Assembly (NCBI RefSeq): GCF_003688895.1
Contig: NZ_REFV01000002.1
Location: 186,001 to 250,000, forward strand
Length of the DNA: 64,000 bases
From: Dokdonia sinensis
GTDB taxonomy: Bacteria > Bacteroidota > Bacteroidia > Flavobacteriales > Flavobacteriaceae
Reading direction: 5' to 3'
Below are positions 50,656-59,307 of the stretch, in pieces. The translations under genes were made by a program, and so were the position numbers. The notes under the pieces were generated by a model. It worked only from the letters and a program-made list of their open reading frames with translations, ran no database searches and was not told the DNA's origin. The stretch's first letter is position 1. Each line of letters opens with the position of its first letter.

Positions 50656-52125
50656 TTAAAGAGTACCGATATGTTTTAGGTAAAAATCATTGTAAATATA
50701 CGTCGCTAGATCACGACCTAACTTGAGTCCTGCACTATTATCTGATTCGATATGATATCCTCCTAATACTCTTGATTTTCCAGCCATATTAGCCGTTTCT
50801 GTAAACGTAGGGAACTTAAGAGTTATAGTGTCTCCCAAGGCTTTGGGCTCAGTAAGTGCTCCAGCTACAAGAGTAACTTCAGACCCAAATGTATCACTAC
50901 CCGTAAAAAGTCTCAATGCTTCTGCACAGGCACCGCTTATTGTGCTATGCCCTGAAACGTAACTCGGGAATGGGGGACATAAAAAAGTGTCAGGTGAATA
51001 AGGTCGCCACTTATTTCCGTCCATAGTAACTAAGCCTTTATAAGGGCCACCCCACGCTTGAATTTTTTGCTTGTCGTAGTATTCGTGCACAAGGGCATAC
51101 GGCCTTGCAAAGTCATAAAACATTTTTGAATCCCAAGAGGCTATAAAAGCATCCATGGCTACAACTTGATTTAAAAAGTACATTTTTACGTCCGTATCTA
51201 GGTCATTCTGGTCTCTTCTAGATACTTCTTGAGCAAACTTAAGCCAATGTCCGGCTTGCTGTACAGATTGTGGTCCATCCCTCATAAACTCAACGAGAGC
51301 CTTTTGCTCATCGGTAAGAGTTGCTTGTAGCTCGATGACTTCCTGAACCTCTTTTTTAAGTTGTTCTGACCCAATCATAGGTGGTGGTCCTGGTCTAAAT
51401 TGATCTCCAGACTCCATGGCTATAGGAGTTACTTTATCCCAAAAAGGAGTGAGACAGGAAGGAGCAACAAATCCTCCTTCTCCGTCAGAAAAGTATTTGG
51501 GTTGCCATTTATTAGGATCAATGTTAGTATCTGGATCGTTTACGGGTTCATATCCCGTGTAATTAAAATAAGCTACACCATTAGATCCTTCTTCTTCTCC
51601 GTATTGATTTGCACCGTCATTTTTGCGCTTTGCAATAATTGTAGCTGCAGCTAGATTACCTATACCTTGTGGTGTACTGGTGTTTGTAGATGTGTTTTCT
51701 GGATCATACCCTAACTCGACCATCTTCTTTTTGTACACAAGACTGTCTGCTGGATAGTACTCCATAAGAGTTCTAAGGGCAGCATAACTTATTGCTATTT
51801 GTTTGTTTTCTAGTGTCCTTTCTTTTTCTCCAACTCGATCCACATTTTGTAAATAAACGGGGATTGCTTTGTCATCATATCGTGACCAAGCGTCAAAGAC
51901 GGAAGTAAAAATAAGCCCCAAGTATCTTGAAGTAACTGTAGGTCGCGGCTTATATCGTTCAGTATCATTAGCCTGAGCAAGCAATGCTATTTCTCCCCAC
52001 TTGTAGGCTACGTTATTTTCTCCTAGTGGTTGGTCTTTAAGATTAAATTCAGCTTTGTCATTGCTTTTTTTATTGAGGTTACAGCTTGAGACTAACAACC
52101 CTAAACAGAGCAAAAAAAGCCTCAT
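50656..52125 (-). CDS. Vanadium-dependent haloperoxidase-like (PAP2 superfamily) lipoprotein
   Basis: I start at MRLFLLCLGLLVSSC, which gives a perfect lipobox (VSSC); another ATG six codons upstream is possible, while the longer frame overlaps asd. The 489-residue product carries the PAP2/haloperoxidase active-site pattern: FARPYALVHEYY with Lys/Arg upstream, FPSYVSGHSTISGA (His acting as acid-base), and SRVLGGYHIESDNSAG (His that would bind vanadate or be phosphorylated). Enzymes of this group bind vanadate or cleave phosphate esters; the substrate here is unknown. It follows asd by 67 bases. Confidence 0.85.
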   Translation of the reverse strand: MRLFLLCLGLLVSSCNLNKKSNDKAEFNLKDQPLGENNVAYKWGEIALLAQANDTERYKPRPTVTSRYLGLIFTSVFDAWSRYDDKAIPVYLQNVDRVGEKERTLENKQIAISYAALRTLMEYYPADSLVYKKKMVELGYDPENTSTNTSTPQGIGNLAAATIIAKRKNDGANQYGEEEGSNGVAYFNYTGYEPVNDPDTNIDPNKWQPKYFSDGEGGFVAPSCLTPFWDKVTPIAMESGDQFRPGPPPMIGSEQLKKEVQEVIELQATLTDEQKALVEFMRDGPQSVQQAGHWLKFAQEVSRRDQNDLDTDVKMYFLNQVVAMDAFIASWDSKMFYDFARPYALVHEYYDKQKIQAWGGPYKGLVTMDGNKWRPYSPDTFLCPPFPSYVSGHSTISGACAEALRLFTGSDTFGSEVTLVAGALTEPKALGDTITLKFPTFTETANMAGKSRVLGGYHIESDNSAGLKLGRDLATYIYNDFYLKHIGTL

Positions 52126-52192
52126 AAAGATAACTTTTCTCATTTTAGTAAACTTTAAATTGGCGCACAATATATAAAAACTAGTCGTGTTC

Positions 52193-53182
52193 TCAAACCA
52201 ACCCATTCCCAACAAGATACTCTGCAATCTGAACTGCATTTGTTGCGGCTCCTTTTCTTAAATTATCGGAAACAATCCACATGTTTAAGGTGTTTTCTTG
52301 AGAATAATCTCGGCGTATGCGCCCTACAAAAACATCATTTTTACCCTCGGCATAAATAGGCATCGGATAAGTGTTTGTATCTGGGTTGTCCTGAACGGTA
52401 ACTCCAGAGGTTTCGTTCAAAATCTTGCGAATGTCTTTTTCGTCAAACTCTTTGTGCAACTCCACATTTACAGACTCACTATGACCTCCTACGACTGGGA
52501 TACGCACGGCAGTTGCCGTAACGGCAATCGAGCGGTCATCAAGTATCTTTTGTGTTTCGTTTACAAGTTTAAGTTCTTCTTTAGTATATCCATTCTCTTG
52601 AAAGACATCACAAGCAGGAATTGCGTTACGGTGTATTGGGTATGGATACGCCATTTCTCCTTTTTCTCCAGCATATTCGTTTTCTAGTTGCTGAACAGCC
52701 TTTACTCCAGTTCCCGTGATAGATTGATAGGTTGAGATTACCAGACGCTTAATTCCATACTCTCGGTGGAGCGGGGACATAGCAAGTACCATCTGGATCG
52801 TGGAGCAGTTAGGGTTTGCAATAATTTTATCTTTTTTGGTAAGTGATGTTGCGTTTATTTCTGGAACTACCAGCTTCGTATTTGCATCCATACGCCACGC
52901 AGAAGAGTTGTCTATAACCGTAGTCCCGACAGCAGCAAACTTAGGAGCAAACTCAAGCGACGTATCTCCTCCAGCTGAAAAGATGGCAATAGCCGGACGC
53001 GCGGCAATAGCATCATCCATAGAGTGAATGGTGTATTCCCCCTCCTTAAATAGTATTTTTTTTCCAACAGATCGTGATGATGCTACAGGGATTAATTCTG
53101 TAATTGGGAAATTACGTTCGGCTAGGACTTTTAACATGACTTGGCCTACCATTCCGGTGGCGCCTACAACTGCTACTTTCAT
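52193..53182 (-). CDS. asd: Aspartate-semialdehyde dehydrogenase
   Basis: The 329-residue enzyme reduces aspartyl phosphate to the semialdehyde for lysine/DAP, threonine and methionine. The NADP loop is VVGATGMVGQVML (about 5-17), the nucleophile is Cys126 in NPNCSTIQ, and a His/Glu acid-base site is seen in VGGHSESVNVEL. A candidate -7 element TAACTTTG (minus strand, 53244-53251) lies upstream, and a palindrome copy (53212-53227) sits between it and the start codon. Confidence 0.96.
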   Translation of the reverse strand: MKVAVVGATGMVGQVMLKVLAERNFPITELIPVASSRSVGKKILFKEGEYTIHSMDDAIAARPAIAIFSAGGDTSLEFAPKFAAVGTTVIDNSSAWRMDANTKLVVPEINATSLTKKDKIIANPNCSTIQMVLAMSPLHREYGIKRLVISTYQSITGTGVKAVQQLENEYAGEKGEMAYPYPIHRNAIPACDVFQENGYTKEELKLVNETQKILDDRSIAVTATAVRIPVVGGHSESVNVELHKEFDEKDIRKILNETSGVTVQDNPDTNTYPMPIYAEGKNDVFVGRIRRDYSQENTLNMWIVSDNLRKGAATNAVQIAEYLVGNGLV

Positions 53183-53211
53183 AAGATAAAATTATAATGA
53201 GAGGATTAGTA

Positions 53212-53227
53212 CGCTTTCGCGAAAGCG
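53212..53227. repeat. Iterated palindrome, copy 15 (leader of asd)
   Basis: Full 16-bp palindrome 30 bases upstream of the asd start, downstream of a candidate -7 box, so probably in the transcribed leader. Confidence 0.9.
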
Positions 53228-53243
53228 CACTTACAAAAAGCCC

Positions 53244-53251
53244 CAAAGTTA
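53244..53251 (-). promoter_or_regulatory. Candidate -7 box (TAACTTTG) of asd
   Basis: The minus strand reads TAACTTTG, 61 bases before the asd start. It fits TAnnTTTG. No -33 element found at the usual distance. Confidence 0.4.
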
Positions 53252-53340
53252 GCAAGGAACAATGGATTAAACTGTTGCAGAAATGACAAAAGTTCGGTCT
53301 ATATTTGATTATTCTTCAATTATAAATTACAAATACAAAA

Positions 53341-53371
53341 AAACCACCTTGCTAGATACACAAGGTGGTTT
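53341..53371 (-). terminator. Terminator of mscL
   Basis: AAACCACCTTG...CAAGGTGGTTT is an 11-bp perfect stem with a 9-base loop, A/T-rich on both sides, about 38 bases after the mscL stop on the minus strand. Confidence 0.88.
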
Positions 53372-53409
53372 AGGGTTAAAATATGTAGCATAGCGGTGCT
53401 ACGTTCTTT

Positions 53410-53820
53410 TTATTGCTTTTTGAGCTCGTCTCTTATTTCCTTAAGAAGATCTATTTCGCTTGGTCCTGGATCTGGAGCTGGCGCCTCTTCTTTTGGTTTT
53501 TTAGTCTTATTATATGCCTTTATGATCATAAATAATACAAAACCTACTATGATAAGGTTTATAATACTATTAATCCACGCTCCGTACATGATTGCGTTTT
53601 CTGGAGTAGCTACTGTCCCATCTGCGGCAAGTACTGCTTCGGCCAGAACGACTTTCTTGTCTGAAAAATCGACTCCGCCTGTAAAGTATCCTATGATGGG
53701 CATCATAATATTAGTGGTAAATCCTTTTACAACTTCATTAAGGGCGGCACCCAGAATTACGGCTACCGAAAGCTCTATGACGTTCCCCGTCATTATAAAA
53801 TTCTTAAATTCTTTTAACAT
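53410..53820 (-). CDS. mscL: Large-conductance mechanosensitive channel MscL
   Basis: The 136-residue protein has the standard amphipathic start (MLKEFKNFIMTGNVIELSVAVILGAALNEVVKGFTTNIMMPIIGYF), TM1 with GxxxG-like packing residues, a periplasmic loop longer than E. coli's (about 48-73, VDFSDKKVVLAEAVLAADGTVA), TM2 (FVLFMIIKAY) and a cytosolic bundle helix (EIDLLKEIRDELKKQ). It releases solutes on osmotic downshock. It follows alr by 82 bases in the same direction. Confidence 0.96.
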   Translation of the reverse strand: MLKEFKNFIMTGNVIELSVAVILGAALNEVVKGFTTNIMMPIIGYFTGGVDFSDKKVVLAEAVLAADGTVATPENAIMYGAWINSIINLIIVGFVLFMIIKAYNKTKKPKEEAPAPDPGPSEIDLLKEIRDELKKQ

Positions 53821-53902
53821 TTTGATGTTTGGTTTTAAGTTAGTAATGAACTAAGATACTGAAAAAACCAAAACAGGTTAACAAAAATTTAAGAATACGC
53901 AA

Positions 53903-55000
53903 TCATTTTAAAACAACTCGCTTTACCCGTTGGCCAACAGCGGTGAGTAATTCGTAAGAAATGGTCCCAGCGTTTTGAGCCAAAGTGTCCGCACCCGTAA
54001 TATCTCCAAAGATTTCTACCTCATCACCTTCTTTACAATCTATGCCTGTTATGTCTATCATCGTCATATCCATACAGACATTGCCTATGATGGGTGCTTT
54101 TTCCCCTTGTACGGTCATATAACCAACTCCATTTCCATAAATTCTTGAAATACCATCTGCGTGGCCTATCGGGATGGTGGCGGTGGTCATATAGTCCGAG
54201 GCCTTGAAGGCACGGTTGTATCCCACGCTTTCTCCTGGCGCAATCTTATGGATTTGTGAAATGACAGATTTTAATCGCGCCACGGGTTTTAATCGTGCAG
54301 TTTCTTCCTCAGAATTGCCATAACCATATAACCCGATGCCAGAACGTACACAATCAAACTGCGCCCGAGGATAGTTAATTATAGCCGAAGTATTGCTCTG
54401 GTGCAGGAATGGCACGTAATCCAATCCTTCCAAGAGTTCTTTTGAAATGTTTGTAAAACTCAGGATCTGATTGAGGGTGAATTCCTCCTCGGCTTTGTCT
54501 TCGCTGGCAACTAGGTGTGAGAATATGGATTTTACCTTTATGCTGTTTTTTTCGTGCAAGCGGTCTAAAATCCAAGACACATCAGACTCCCAGAATCCCA
54601 ACCGATTAAGGCCCGTGTTAAATTTTAAATGGATGGGGTAGTTGGTTTGGTTTTTCGCTTTCGCGAAAGCGGAAAAAAGCTCCATCATCCTCGCGCTATA
54701 AATACTTGGCTCCAGGCACCGCTCGACCATTTCTTCAAAATTATCCGGCTGAGGATGCAATACAAGAATGGGCGTTTGGACTCCTGCATCTCGCAGTGCG
54801 ACTCCTTCAGAAACATAGGCCACGGCAAAATAATCGACACCCAGTTTTTCAAGTTCTATTGCGACCGCTTGAGCCTCGCTACCATATCCATAAGCCTTAA
54901 CCACGGCCATCATTCGTACACCATCGGTAAGTTTAGAACGTAAATATTGGTAATTGTGGCGCAGGGCCTCGAGGTCTATTTCTAAGCGGGTAATCGCCAT
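53903..55000 (-). CDS. alr: Alanine racemase
   Basis: The 365-residue PLP enzyme supplies D-alanine for peptidoglycan. The cofactor Lys lies in AVVKAYGYGSEA (about 34-35). The C-terminal beta domain has IGNVCMDMTMID and the catalytic Tyr in GISYELLTAVGQR. The palindrome copy at 54656 gives SAFAKAKNQ in the alpha/beta barrel. The gene begins 3 bases after the tdk stop, so tdk-alr form an operon. Confidence 0.95.
   Translation of the reverse strand: MAITRLEIDLEALRHNYQYLRSKLTDGVRMMAVVKAYGYGSEAQAVAIELEKLGVDYFAVAYVSEGVALRDAGVQTPILVLHPQPDNFEEMVERCLEPSIYSARMMELFSAFAKAKNQTNYPIHLKFNTGLNRLGFWESDVSWILDRLHEKNSIKVKSIFSHLVASEDKAEEEFTLNQILSFTNISKELLEGLDYVPFLHQSNTSAIINYPRAQFDCVRSGIGLYGYGNSEEETARLKPVARLKSVISQIHKIAPGESVGYNRAFKASDYMTTATIPIGHADGISRIYGNGVGYMTVQGEKAPIIGNVCMDMTMIDITGIDCKEGDEVEIFGDITGADTLAQNAGTISYELLTAVGQRVKRVVLK
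54656..54671. repeat. Iterated palindrome, copy 16 (inside alr)
   Basis: Full 16-bp palindrome, read on the minus strand as AFAKA in alanine racemase. Confidence 0.9.
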
Positions 55001-55003
55001 ATT

Positions 55004-55657
55004 TTATGAGTTGTTAGACTCCTTTTCAGATTTTGGAGCGATTTCTTGGGCATCTGCTACGTCCATTTTTCTCAGTCTGTCACGCAGCATTGCTTTGTAG
55101 TAGGCTCCTCGAGAAAGTGGCTCGTATTCTTCGGTCTCTCCCAGCATCACGATGTCCTGATTTTTTGCCTTTCGGTAGCTGTATTGGGCTAGATTTCCTG
55201 TGCGGGTGCATACGGCGTGTACTTTAGTCACATACTCGGCCGTGGCCATAAGTGCGGGCATCGGGCCAAAGGGATTTCCTTTAAAATCCATATCCAGACC
55301 GGCTACAATCACTCTTATGCCACGATTTGCCAGATCATTGCATACCTGCACGATCTCATCGTCAAAAAATTGAGCCTCATCAATCCCCACCACATCACAA
55401 TCGTCTGCCAGGATAGGAATATTTGCCGCCGCGGGAACGGGTGTGGAGCGTATCTCGTTGCTGTCGTGTGAGACGACCATTTCCTCGTCATAACGCACGT
55501 CTACAGCAGGTTTAAAGATTTCCACCTTTTGTTTTGCAAACTGAGCGCGCTTGAGCCGGCGGATGAGCTCTTCTGTTTTACCAGAGAACATCGACCCACA
55601 AATGACCTCAATCCAGCCAAATTGCTCTTTATGATTTACCGTGTTTTCGAGAAACAT
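55004..55657 (-). CDS. tdk: Thymidine kinase
   Basis: The 217-residue type II thymidine kinase has the P-loop [14 protein letters not shown] (about 21-34), the lasso-like [17 protein letters not shown] (Walker B-like, about 95-100) and the C-terminal region with VHAVCTRTG Cys/zinc motif. It phosphorylates thymidine in the salvage pathway. The first codons (MFLEN) are duplicated 111 bases upstream as MFLEK. Confidence 0.95.
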   Translation of the reverse strand: MFLENTVNHKEQFGWIEVICGSMFSGKTEELIRRLKRAQFAKQKVEIFKPAVDVRYDEEMVVSHDSNEIRSTPVPAAANIPILADDCDVVGIDEAQFFDDEIVQVCNDLANRGIRVIVAGLDMDFKGNPFGPMPALMATAEYVTKVHAVCTRTGNLAQYSYRKAKNQDIVMLGETEEYEPLSRGAYYKAMLRDRLRKMDVADAQEIAPKSEKESNNS

Positions 55658-55689
55658 TAAACTGTAATTGGTTCAATTTTCAGTTCCCG

Positions 55690-55740
55690 GCCCTAAAGGG
55701 AGCGAAAATTAAACAATAAAAAAAGTACACCCTTTAGGGC
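55690..55740. repeat. Long-loop inverted repeat GCCCTAAAGGG/CCCTTTAGGGC
   Basis: GCCCTAAAGGG (55690-55700) and CCCTTTAGGGC (55730-55740) are perfect inverted copies 29 bases apart in the tdk leader region; CCCTAAAGGG is also palindromic by itself. Confidence 0.6.
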
Positions 55741-55754
55741 TGGGGCAAATGCTT

Positions 55755-55769
55755 TTTTCGAGAAACATT
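55755..55769. repeat. 15-bp duplicate of the tdk start region
   Basis: TTTTCGAGAAACATT here repeats 55644-55658, which covers the tdk start. On the minus strand it opens a 19-codon frame MFLEKSICPSPKGCTFFIV that stops at 55709. Confidence 0.6.
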
Positions 55770-55786
55770 TTGTACTTTTCTACACC

Positions 55787-55810
55787 AAAACGGGCAATCT
55801 CCCGTTTTTA
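55787..55810 (+). terminator. Terminator-like hairpin with no gene upstream on its strand
   Basis: AAAACGGG-CAATCT-CCCGTTTT followed by TA-TTTA lies 75 bases before the 55883 gene. No plus-strand gene precedes it, so it may be a leader attenuator of the 55883 gene or a remnant. Confidence 0.45.
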
Positions 55811-55882
55811 TTTAGCCCCGACGATTCGGGAGCGGTAAAAGTATCAAAAAAAGCTACTACTCTGCCGTACAATCTCAAAGTT

Positions 55883-56770
55883 ATGAAGAAAACAATCAAG
55901 GCCGAACTCGTAAGCCTAGCACACAAAATACTCCAACTGCGCGATACTGCAGACTATGCTCAGATGGCAACCCAAGCCAGAGAACTGCAGGACAAACTCA
56001 CCATTCTTGCCTATGCAGAGAAGCTGGAAAAAATGGGAATGCCCACCATAGGATTAAAGGAGATAGAGGAGGAGATTACGCTTTCGCGAAAGCGTGATAA
56101 CAACGATACCATACCAGAAGAGGTTGCGGAAATAGAAGAGCAACCCGCGACGCAAGTTGCGCCAAAAAAAGAGCAAGCTCCCGCTATCAAAAAGAAGTCA
56201 AAAACCCCAGCCGAAATCCGCGCCGAAAATCAAGCACGGTACGAAAAGGCAAAAGGTACAGACGAGGCAGACAGGCATCGTCCAGACGGAACGCAGTTTA
56301 ACAAAGAAGAACCCCTACACGAGCCTGTTATCGAAAAGATAAAAGATATGTGGCCAGAGATGACTCCAGAGGCCGCCGAAATAGACAAGGTTATCGAGTC
56401 CATCATACCACAGCAACCCGCCGTGGGAAAAAATGATAGTTTTGAGATAGGCAACGAATACCAAATGCCCATTTTTGAACGTAAAGACACCACGATAGAG
56501 GAGGTAGATGACAAACCAAAAAACCTAAATGACCGCTTAAAAACAGGACTCAAAATTGGTCTGAATGATAAATTGTCTTTTATAAAGCACCTATTTAATG
56601 GGAGCGCCTCAGACTACAACCGAGTGCTCAGCCAGCTAGAAACTTTCCAAACCGCCACCGAAGCGAGACAATTTATAATCCAAATGATAAAACCAGATTA
56701 TAACAACTGGGAAGGAAAAGAGGTGCAGGAAGAGCGGTTTATGGAGATTGTGGAGGGGAGGTATTCTTGA
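55883..56770 (+). CDS. Conserved Bacteroidota protein of unknown function
   Basis: The 295-residue soluble protein has a helical N-terminus (KAELVSLAHKILQLRDTADYAQMATQARELQDKLTILAYAEKL), a basic/acidic low-complexity middle (about 70-180) and a conserved helical C-terminal part (KLSFIKHLFNGSASDYNRVLSQLETF). No membrane segment or signal. I recall that such proteins are widespread in Flavobacteriia without a known role. The palindrome at 56079 is read in the third frame as TLSRKRD, at the boundary into the low-complexity region. Confidence 0.8.
   Translation: MKKTIKAELVSLAHKILQLRDTADYAQMATQARELQDKLTILAYAEKLEKMGMPTIGLKEIEEEITLSRKRDNNDTIPEEVAEIEEQPATQVAPKKEQAPAIKKKSKTPAEIRAENQARYEKAKGTDEADRHRPDGTQFNKEEPLHEPVIEKIKDMWPEMTPEAAEIDKVIESIIPQQPAVGKNDSFEIGNEYQMPIFERKDTTIEEVDDKPKNLNDRLKTGLKIGLNDKLSFIKHLFNGSASDYNRVLSQLETFQTATEARQFIIQMIKPDYNNWEGKEVQEERFMEIVEGRYS
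56079..56094. repeat. Iterated palindrome, copy 17 (inside the 55883 gene)
   Basis: Full 16-bp palindrome; the only copy read in the LSRKR frame. Confidence 0.9.
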
Positions 56771-56821
56771 ATGGCAGTGTAGTCTTTAGCTTGTAATCGT
56801 TAGCTTATCGAATAACGCTAT

Positions 56822-57175
56822 ATGGATCGCCCTGTTATTATTTTTCAAAAAAGGTCTGAGCCCTCTGTAGGAGAGGCACTATTATTAAACTCATCTGGTA
56901 TTTTACCATTTTTAATAACGCACCTACGAAACAAGAAATTTGACAGTATTATTTTTTCAAAAAACACGGTTCGTCTTAAATTAAAAAACAAAATTGTTTT
57001 TGATAAAACTTTTGTCCATATAAAATCTATAGACTACGATAGTATAAAGGAAAGTCTTAAAATTAATGCTGATGGTAAAATCTCACAGCTTTCATTAAAA
57101 GCTTTTAGAATTACTTACGACGAAGCAAAAAGATTAAAAGGGGAAATTGATAATTTTAATAGGAGTTTGCGGTAA
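56822..57175 (+). CDS. Small protein of unknown function
   Basis: A 117-residue soluble protein with alternating beta strands (RPVIIFQKRSEP, IIFSKNTVRLKLKNKIVFDKTFVHIK) and a helical end (RITYDEAKRLKGEIDNFNRSLR). No family recognised. It is AT-rich and lies between the conserved 55883 gene and a DoxX-like gene on the same strand. Confidence 0.6.
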   Translation: MDRPVIIFQKRSEPSVGEALLLNSSGILPFLITHLRNKKFDSIIFSKNTVRLKLKNKIVFDKTFVHIKSIDYDSIKESLKINADGKISQLSLKAFRITYDEAKRLKGEIDNFNRSLR

Positions 57176-57213
57176 GACTAGATCAATTTTTCCAATCTAA
57201 ATAATAGCTAAAT

Positions 57214-57576
57214 ATGAAAGCACAACGTATCATTTACTGGATTGCCACAGGACTTTTCTGTGCTTTAATGTTATACTCAGCAAGTATGTATTTTATGAAT
57301 ACAGAAATGATTGAGAGTTTCTTCCAGAGTTTTAATCATCCTACGTATGTCGTGATACCGCTAGCAATTCTTAAGATTTGCGGGGTTTTGATGCTACTGT
57401 GGCGCGGCATTCCGTGGCTTACAGAGTGGGCGTACGCAGGGTTCTTTTTTGATATTGTCCTTGCCGCAGCGGCACATCATTACGCAGGCGATAGTATTAC
57501 GCAGACATTAGTTGCTTTGATTCTTCTTGTGGTATCTTATTTTTTTGGGAAGGAAGTACGACCTATGTATCGCTAG
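57214..57576 (+). CDS. DoxX-like membrane protein
   Basis: The 120-residue protein has four membrane helices (8-26, 44-62, 70-90, 97-113) and the DoxX/DoxD-like pattern YVVIPLAILKICGVLMLLW and WLTEWAYAGFFFDIVLAAAAHH. DoxX-like proteins in this size range are small quinone-linked or unknown membrane proteins. Function not deducible. It is convergent with the DUF3109 gene. Confidence 0.85.
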   Translation: MKAQRIIYWIATGLFCALMLYSASMYFMNTEMIESFFQSFNHPTYVVIPLAILKICGVLMLLWRGIPWLTEWAYAGFFFDIVLAAAAHHYAGDSITQTLVALILLVVSYFFGKEVRPMYR

Positions 57577-57604
57577 CATTTCGTTTAAAATGGAAGCCAA
57601 CGGT

Positions 57605-58180
57605 TTACTGCATCTCTGCGGCAGTCTTTTCTAACTCGGCATACCACGCCTCTCCGAACTTACGTATGAGAGCATCTTTCGTAAACTTATACACAGGCAC
57701 TTTGAGCTCTTGCCCAAGTGTACACGCATCATCACATATAGGCCAGCGATGGTAATTTACAGCCGAAAAGGAACTATACTTCTGAACGCGAACTGGATAT
57801 AAATGACAAGAAATAGGTTTGCGCCAGTCTACTTTGCCAGCATTATACGCATCTTCTATTCCACAACTTGCCCAGCCTTTGTCGTTAAAGGTTACATAAG
57901 CACATTCCTTCCCGTTTACAAGTGGAGTTTCTAAATCCCCAAGGTCGGTCTCAATGTGTGTCCCTTGTGCCTCAATCGCAGCGATTCCTTCAGGTCTCAA
58001 AAATGGCTTTACATCTTTATAAATAGCAGCCATAATTTCTGTCTCGTCCTCATCTAGAGGAGCACCAGCTTCTCCTGCAATACAGCACTCGCCCTTACAA
58101 GCATTAAGATTACAAACAAAATCCTTCTCGATAATGTCTTCTGATACGATGGTGTCCTTAAGTTGAAACATAGATTGCAA
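57605..58180 (-). CDS. DUF3109 family protein
   Basis: The 191-residue soluble protein has a Cys-rich start (CNLNACKGECCIAGEAGAPLDEDE) and further Cys/His (CAYVTF, CGIED, CHLYPVR, RWPICDDACTLG). The spacing resembles the YkgJ-type zinc/iron-cluster-binding family, in which DUF3109 is placed. A metal or Fe-S site is therefore likely. The job is unknown. It ends 29 bases after DoxX, convergent. Confidence 0.87.
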   Translation of the reverse strand: MQSMFQLKDTIVSEDIIEKDFVCNLNACKGECCIAGEAGAPLDEDETEIMAAIYKDVKPFLRPEGIAAIEAQGTHIETDLGDLETPLVNGKECAYVTFNDKGWASCGIEDAYNAGKVDWRKPISCHLYPVRVQKYSSFSAVNYHRWPICDDACTLGQELKVPVYKFTKDALIRKFGEAWYAELEKTAAEMQ

Positions 58181-58363
58181 AGATAATGGGTATGAGAATT
58201 AGAACTAAGAAAAATAAGAGGGTAAATTTTTAGTGGCTTTTACGGGAATCCGTGTTTAGTTAGGAGGTAGGATGGTTATATTTACGATGTATCGATAAGA
58301 GAAAACTGTTGTTAATCTGTGTTCTCTTAAGGTATAAGAATAATAGAATTGATTATATAACGA

Positions 58364-58373
58364 GTTGTACGCA
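58364..58373. repeat. Left boundary word GTTGTACGCA of the AT-rich insert
   Basis: GTTGTACGCA, preceded by TATAACGA, is an inverted repeat (9 of 10) of TGCCTACAAC at 59308-59317. The two words bracket the DUF1963 gene and an AT-rich stretch. Confidence 0.55.
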
Positions 58374-58504
58374 ATATCCCAAAAACATTACGCTGAAATA
58401 AATGTTTAGTTTTAAAAAATAGTAATTTAGAGAAAATAAAGTCATTCATTCGGAATTCGGAAGAAATCGAAATTGAAAAAGCGGACAAGGAAAAACTAAT
58501 CAAA

Positions 58505-59302
58505 ATGATTAGACCAACTATTGGAATTAAAACAAAAGCGAGTGATGACAAAAACTTAAAAGTTGGAAAATCTAAAATTGGTGGAAAACCTGATTTGCCA
58601 AAAGACTTTGAATGGCCAAGAGCGAATAATATTCCAATGTTATTTTGTGCTCAATATAATTTGTCTGAACTGAAGAGATTTGACAAAGAAAATATTTTGC
58701 CGAATAAAGGTTTCTTTCATATCTTTTTAAGTCTTGATGAGAAATGGAAAGAATTTAATGGAGTAAATCAAGAATTTAAATTTATCTACAGCGAATCTGA
58801 AAATCTCACCAGAACGCAATTCCCAGAAGACCTTGAAGAAAATCAATCTTTCAATACAGCTTTAATCGAGTATTTTGAATTCTATACAATTCCAGATGAC
58901 GAGAATTACAGATTTTTTGAACTCAATAAAAAGTACGATGATTTATACTTCTATTTTTATCAACCAACAGAGGAGTTTATAACAGAGGAATTATATCAAG
59001 ATTCAGATAATATGCATCAGATTCTTGGATATGACAGGTCAATTCAATCGAGCGTTGTTTATGATTTTGCTTCAAAAGAATTAGGACTTTATGGAGTTGA
59101 TAGTTCGGAATATAAAAAGAGATGGAATGATATATTAGAATTATCAAAAACATTTGAATTGCTTTTACAATTTGACTGTTATGATATAAATTCTGATTTG
59201 ACAAAATTTGGTGGAAGTGGAACTTATTATTTTGGACTATCAAAAACAGATTTAGAAAATAAAAACTTTAACGATATTAAAATGTCGTTTCAAATGACAT
59301 AA
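58505..59302 (+). CDS. DUF1963 (YwqG-like) protein in an AT-rich insert
   Basis: The 265-residue protein starts at MIRPTIGIKTKA and carries the DUF1963 pattern: VGKSKIGGKPDLPKDFEWP, IPMLFCAQYNLSEL, and GGSGTYYFGLSKTDLEN at the end. Function unknown. The reading frame stays open for 36 codons upstream of the ATG with protein-like residues (NSEEIEIEKADKEKLIK), so the true start may lie further upstream with a non-ATG codon or may have been cut. The gene is clearly more AT-rich than its neighbours and sits between inverted boundary words, as a gained accessory gene would. Confidence 0.75.
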   Translation: MIRPTIGIKTKASDDKNLKVGKSKIGGKPDLPKDFEWPRANNIPMLFCAQYNLSELKRFDKENILPNKGFFHIFLSLDEKWKEFNGVNQEFKFIYSESENLTRTQFPEDLEENQSFNTALIEYFEFYTIPDDENYRFFELNKKYDDLYFYFYQPTEEFITEELYQDSDNMHQILGYDRSIQSSVVYDFASKELGLYGVDSSEYKKRWNDILELSKTFELLLQFDCYDINSDLTKFGGSGTYYFGLSKTDLENKNFNDIKMSFQMT

Positions 59303-59307
59303 AATAC

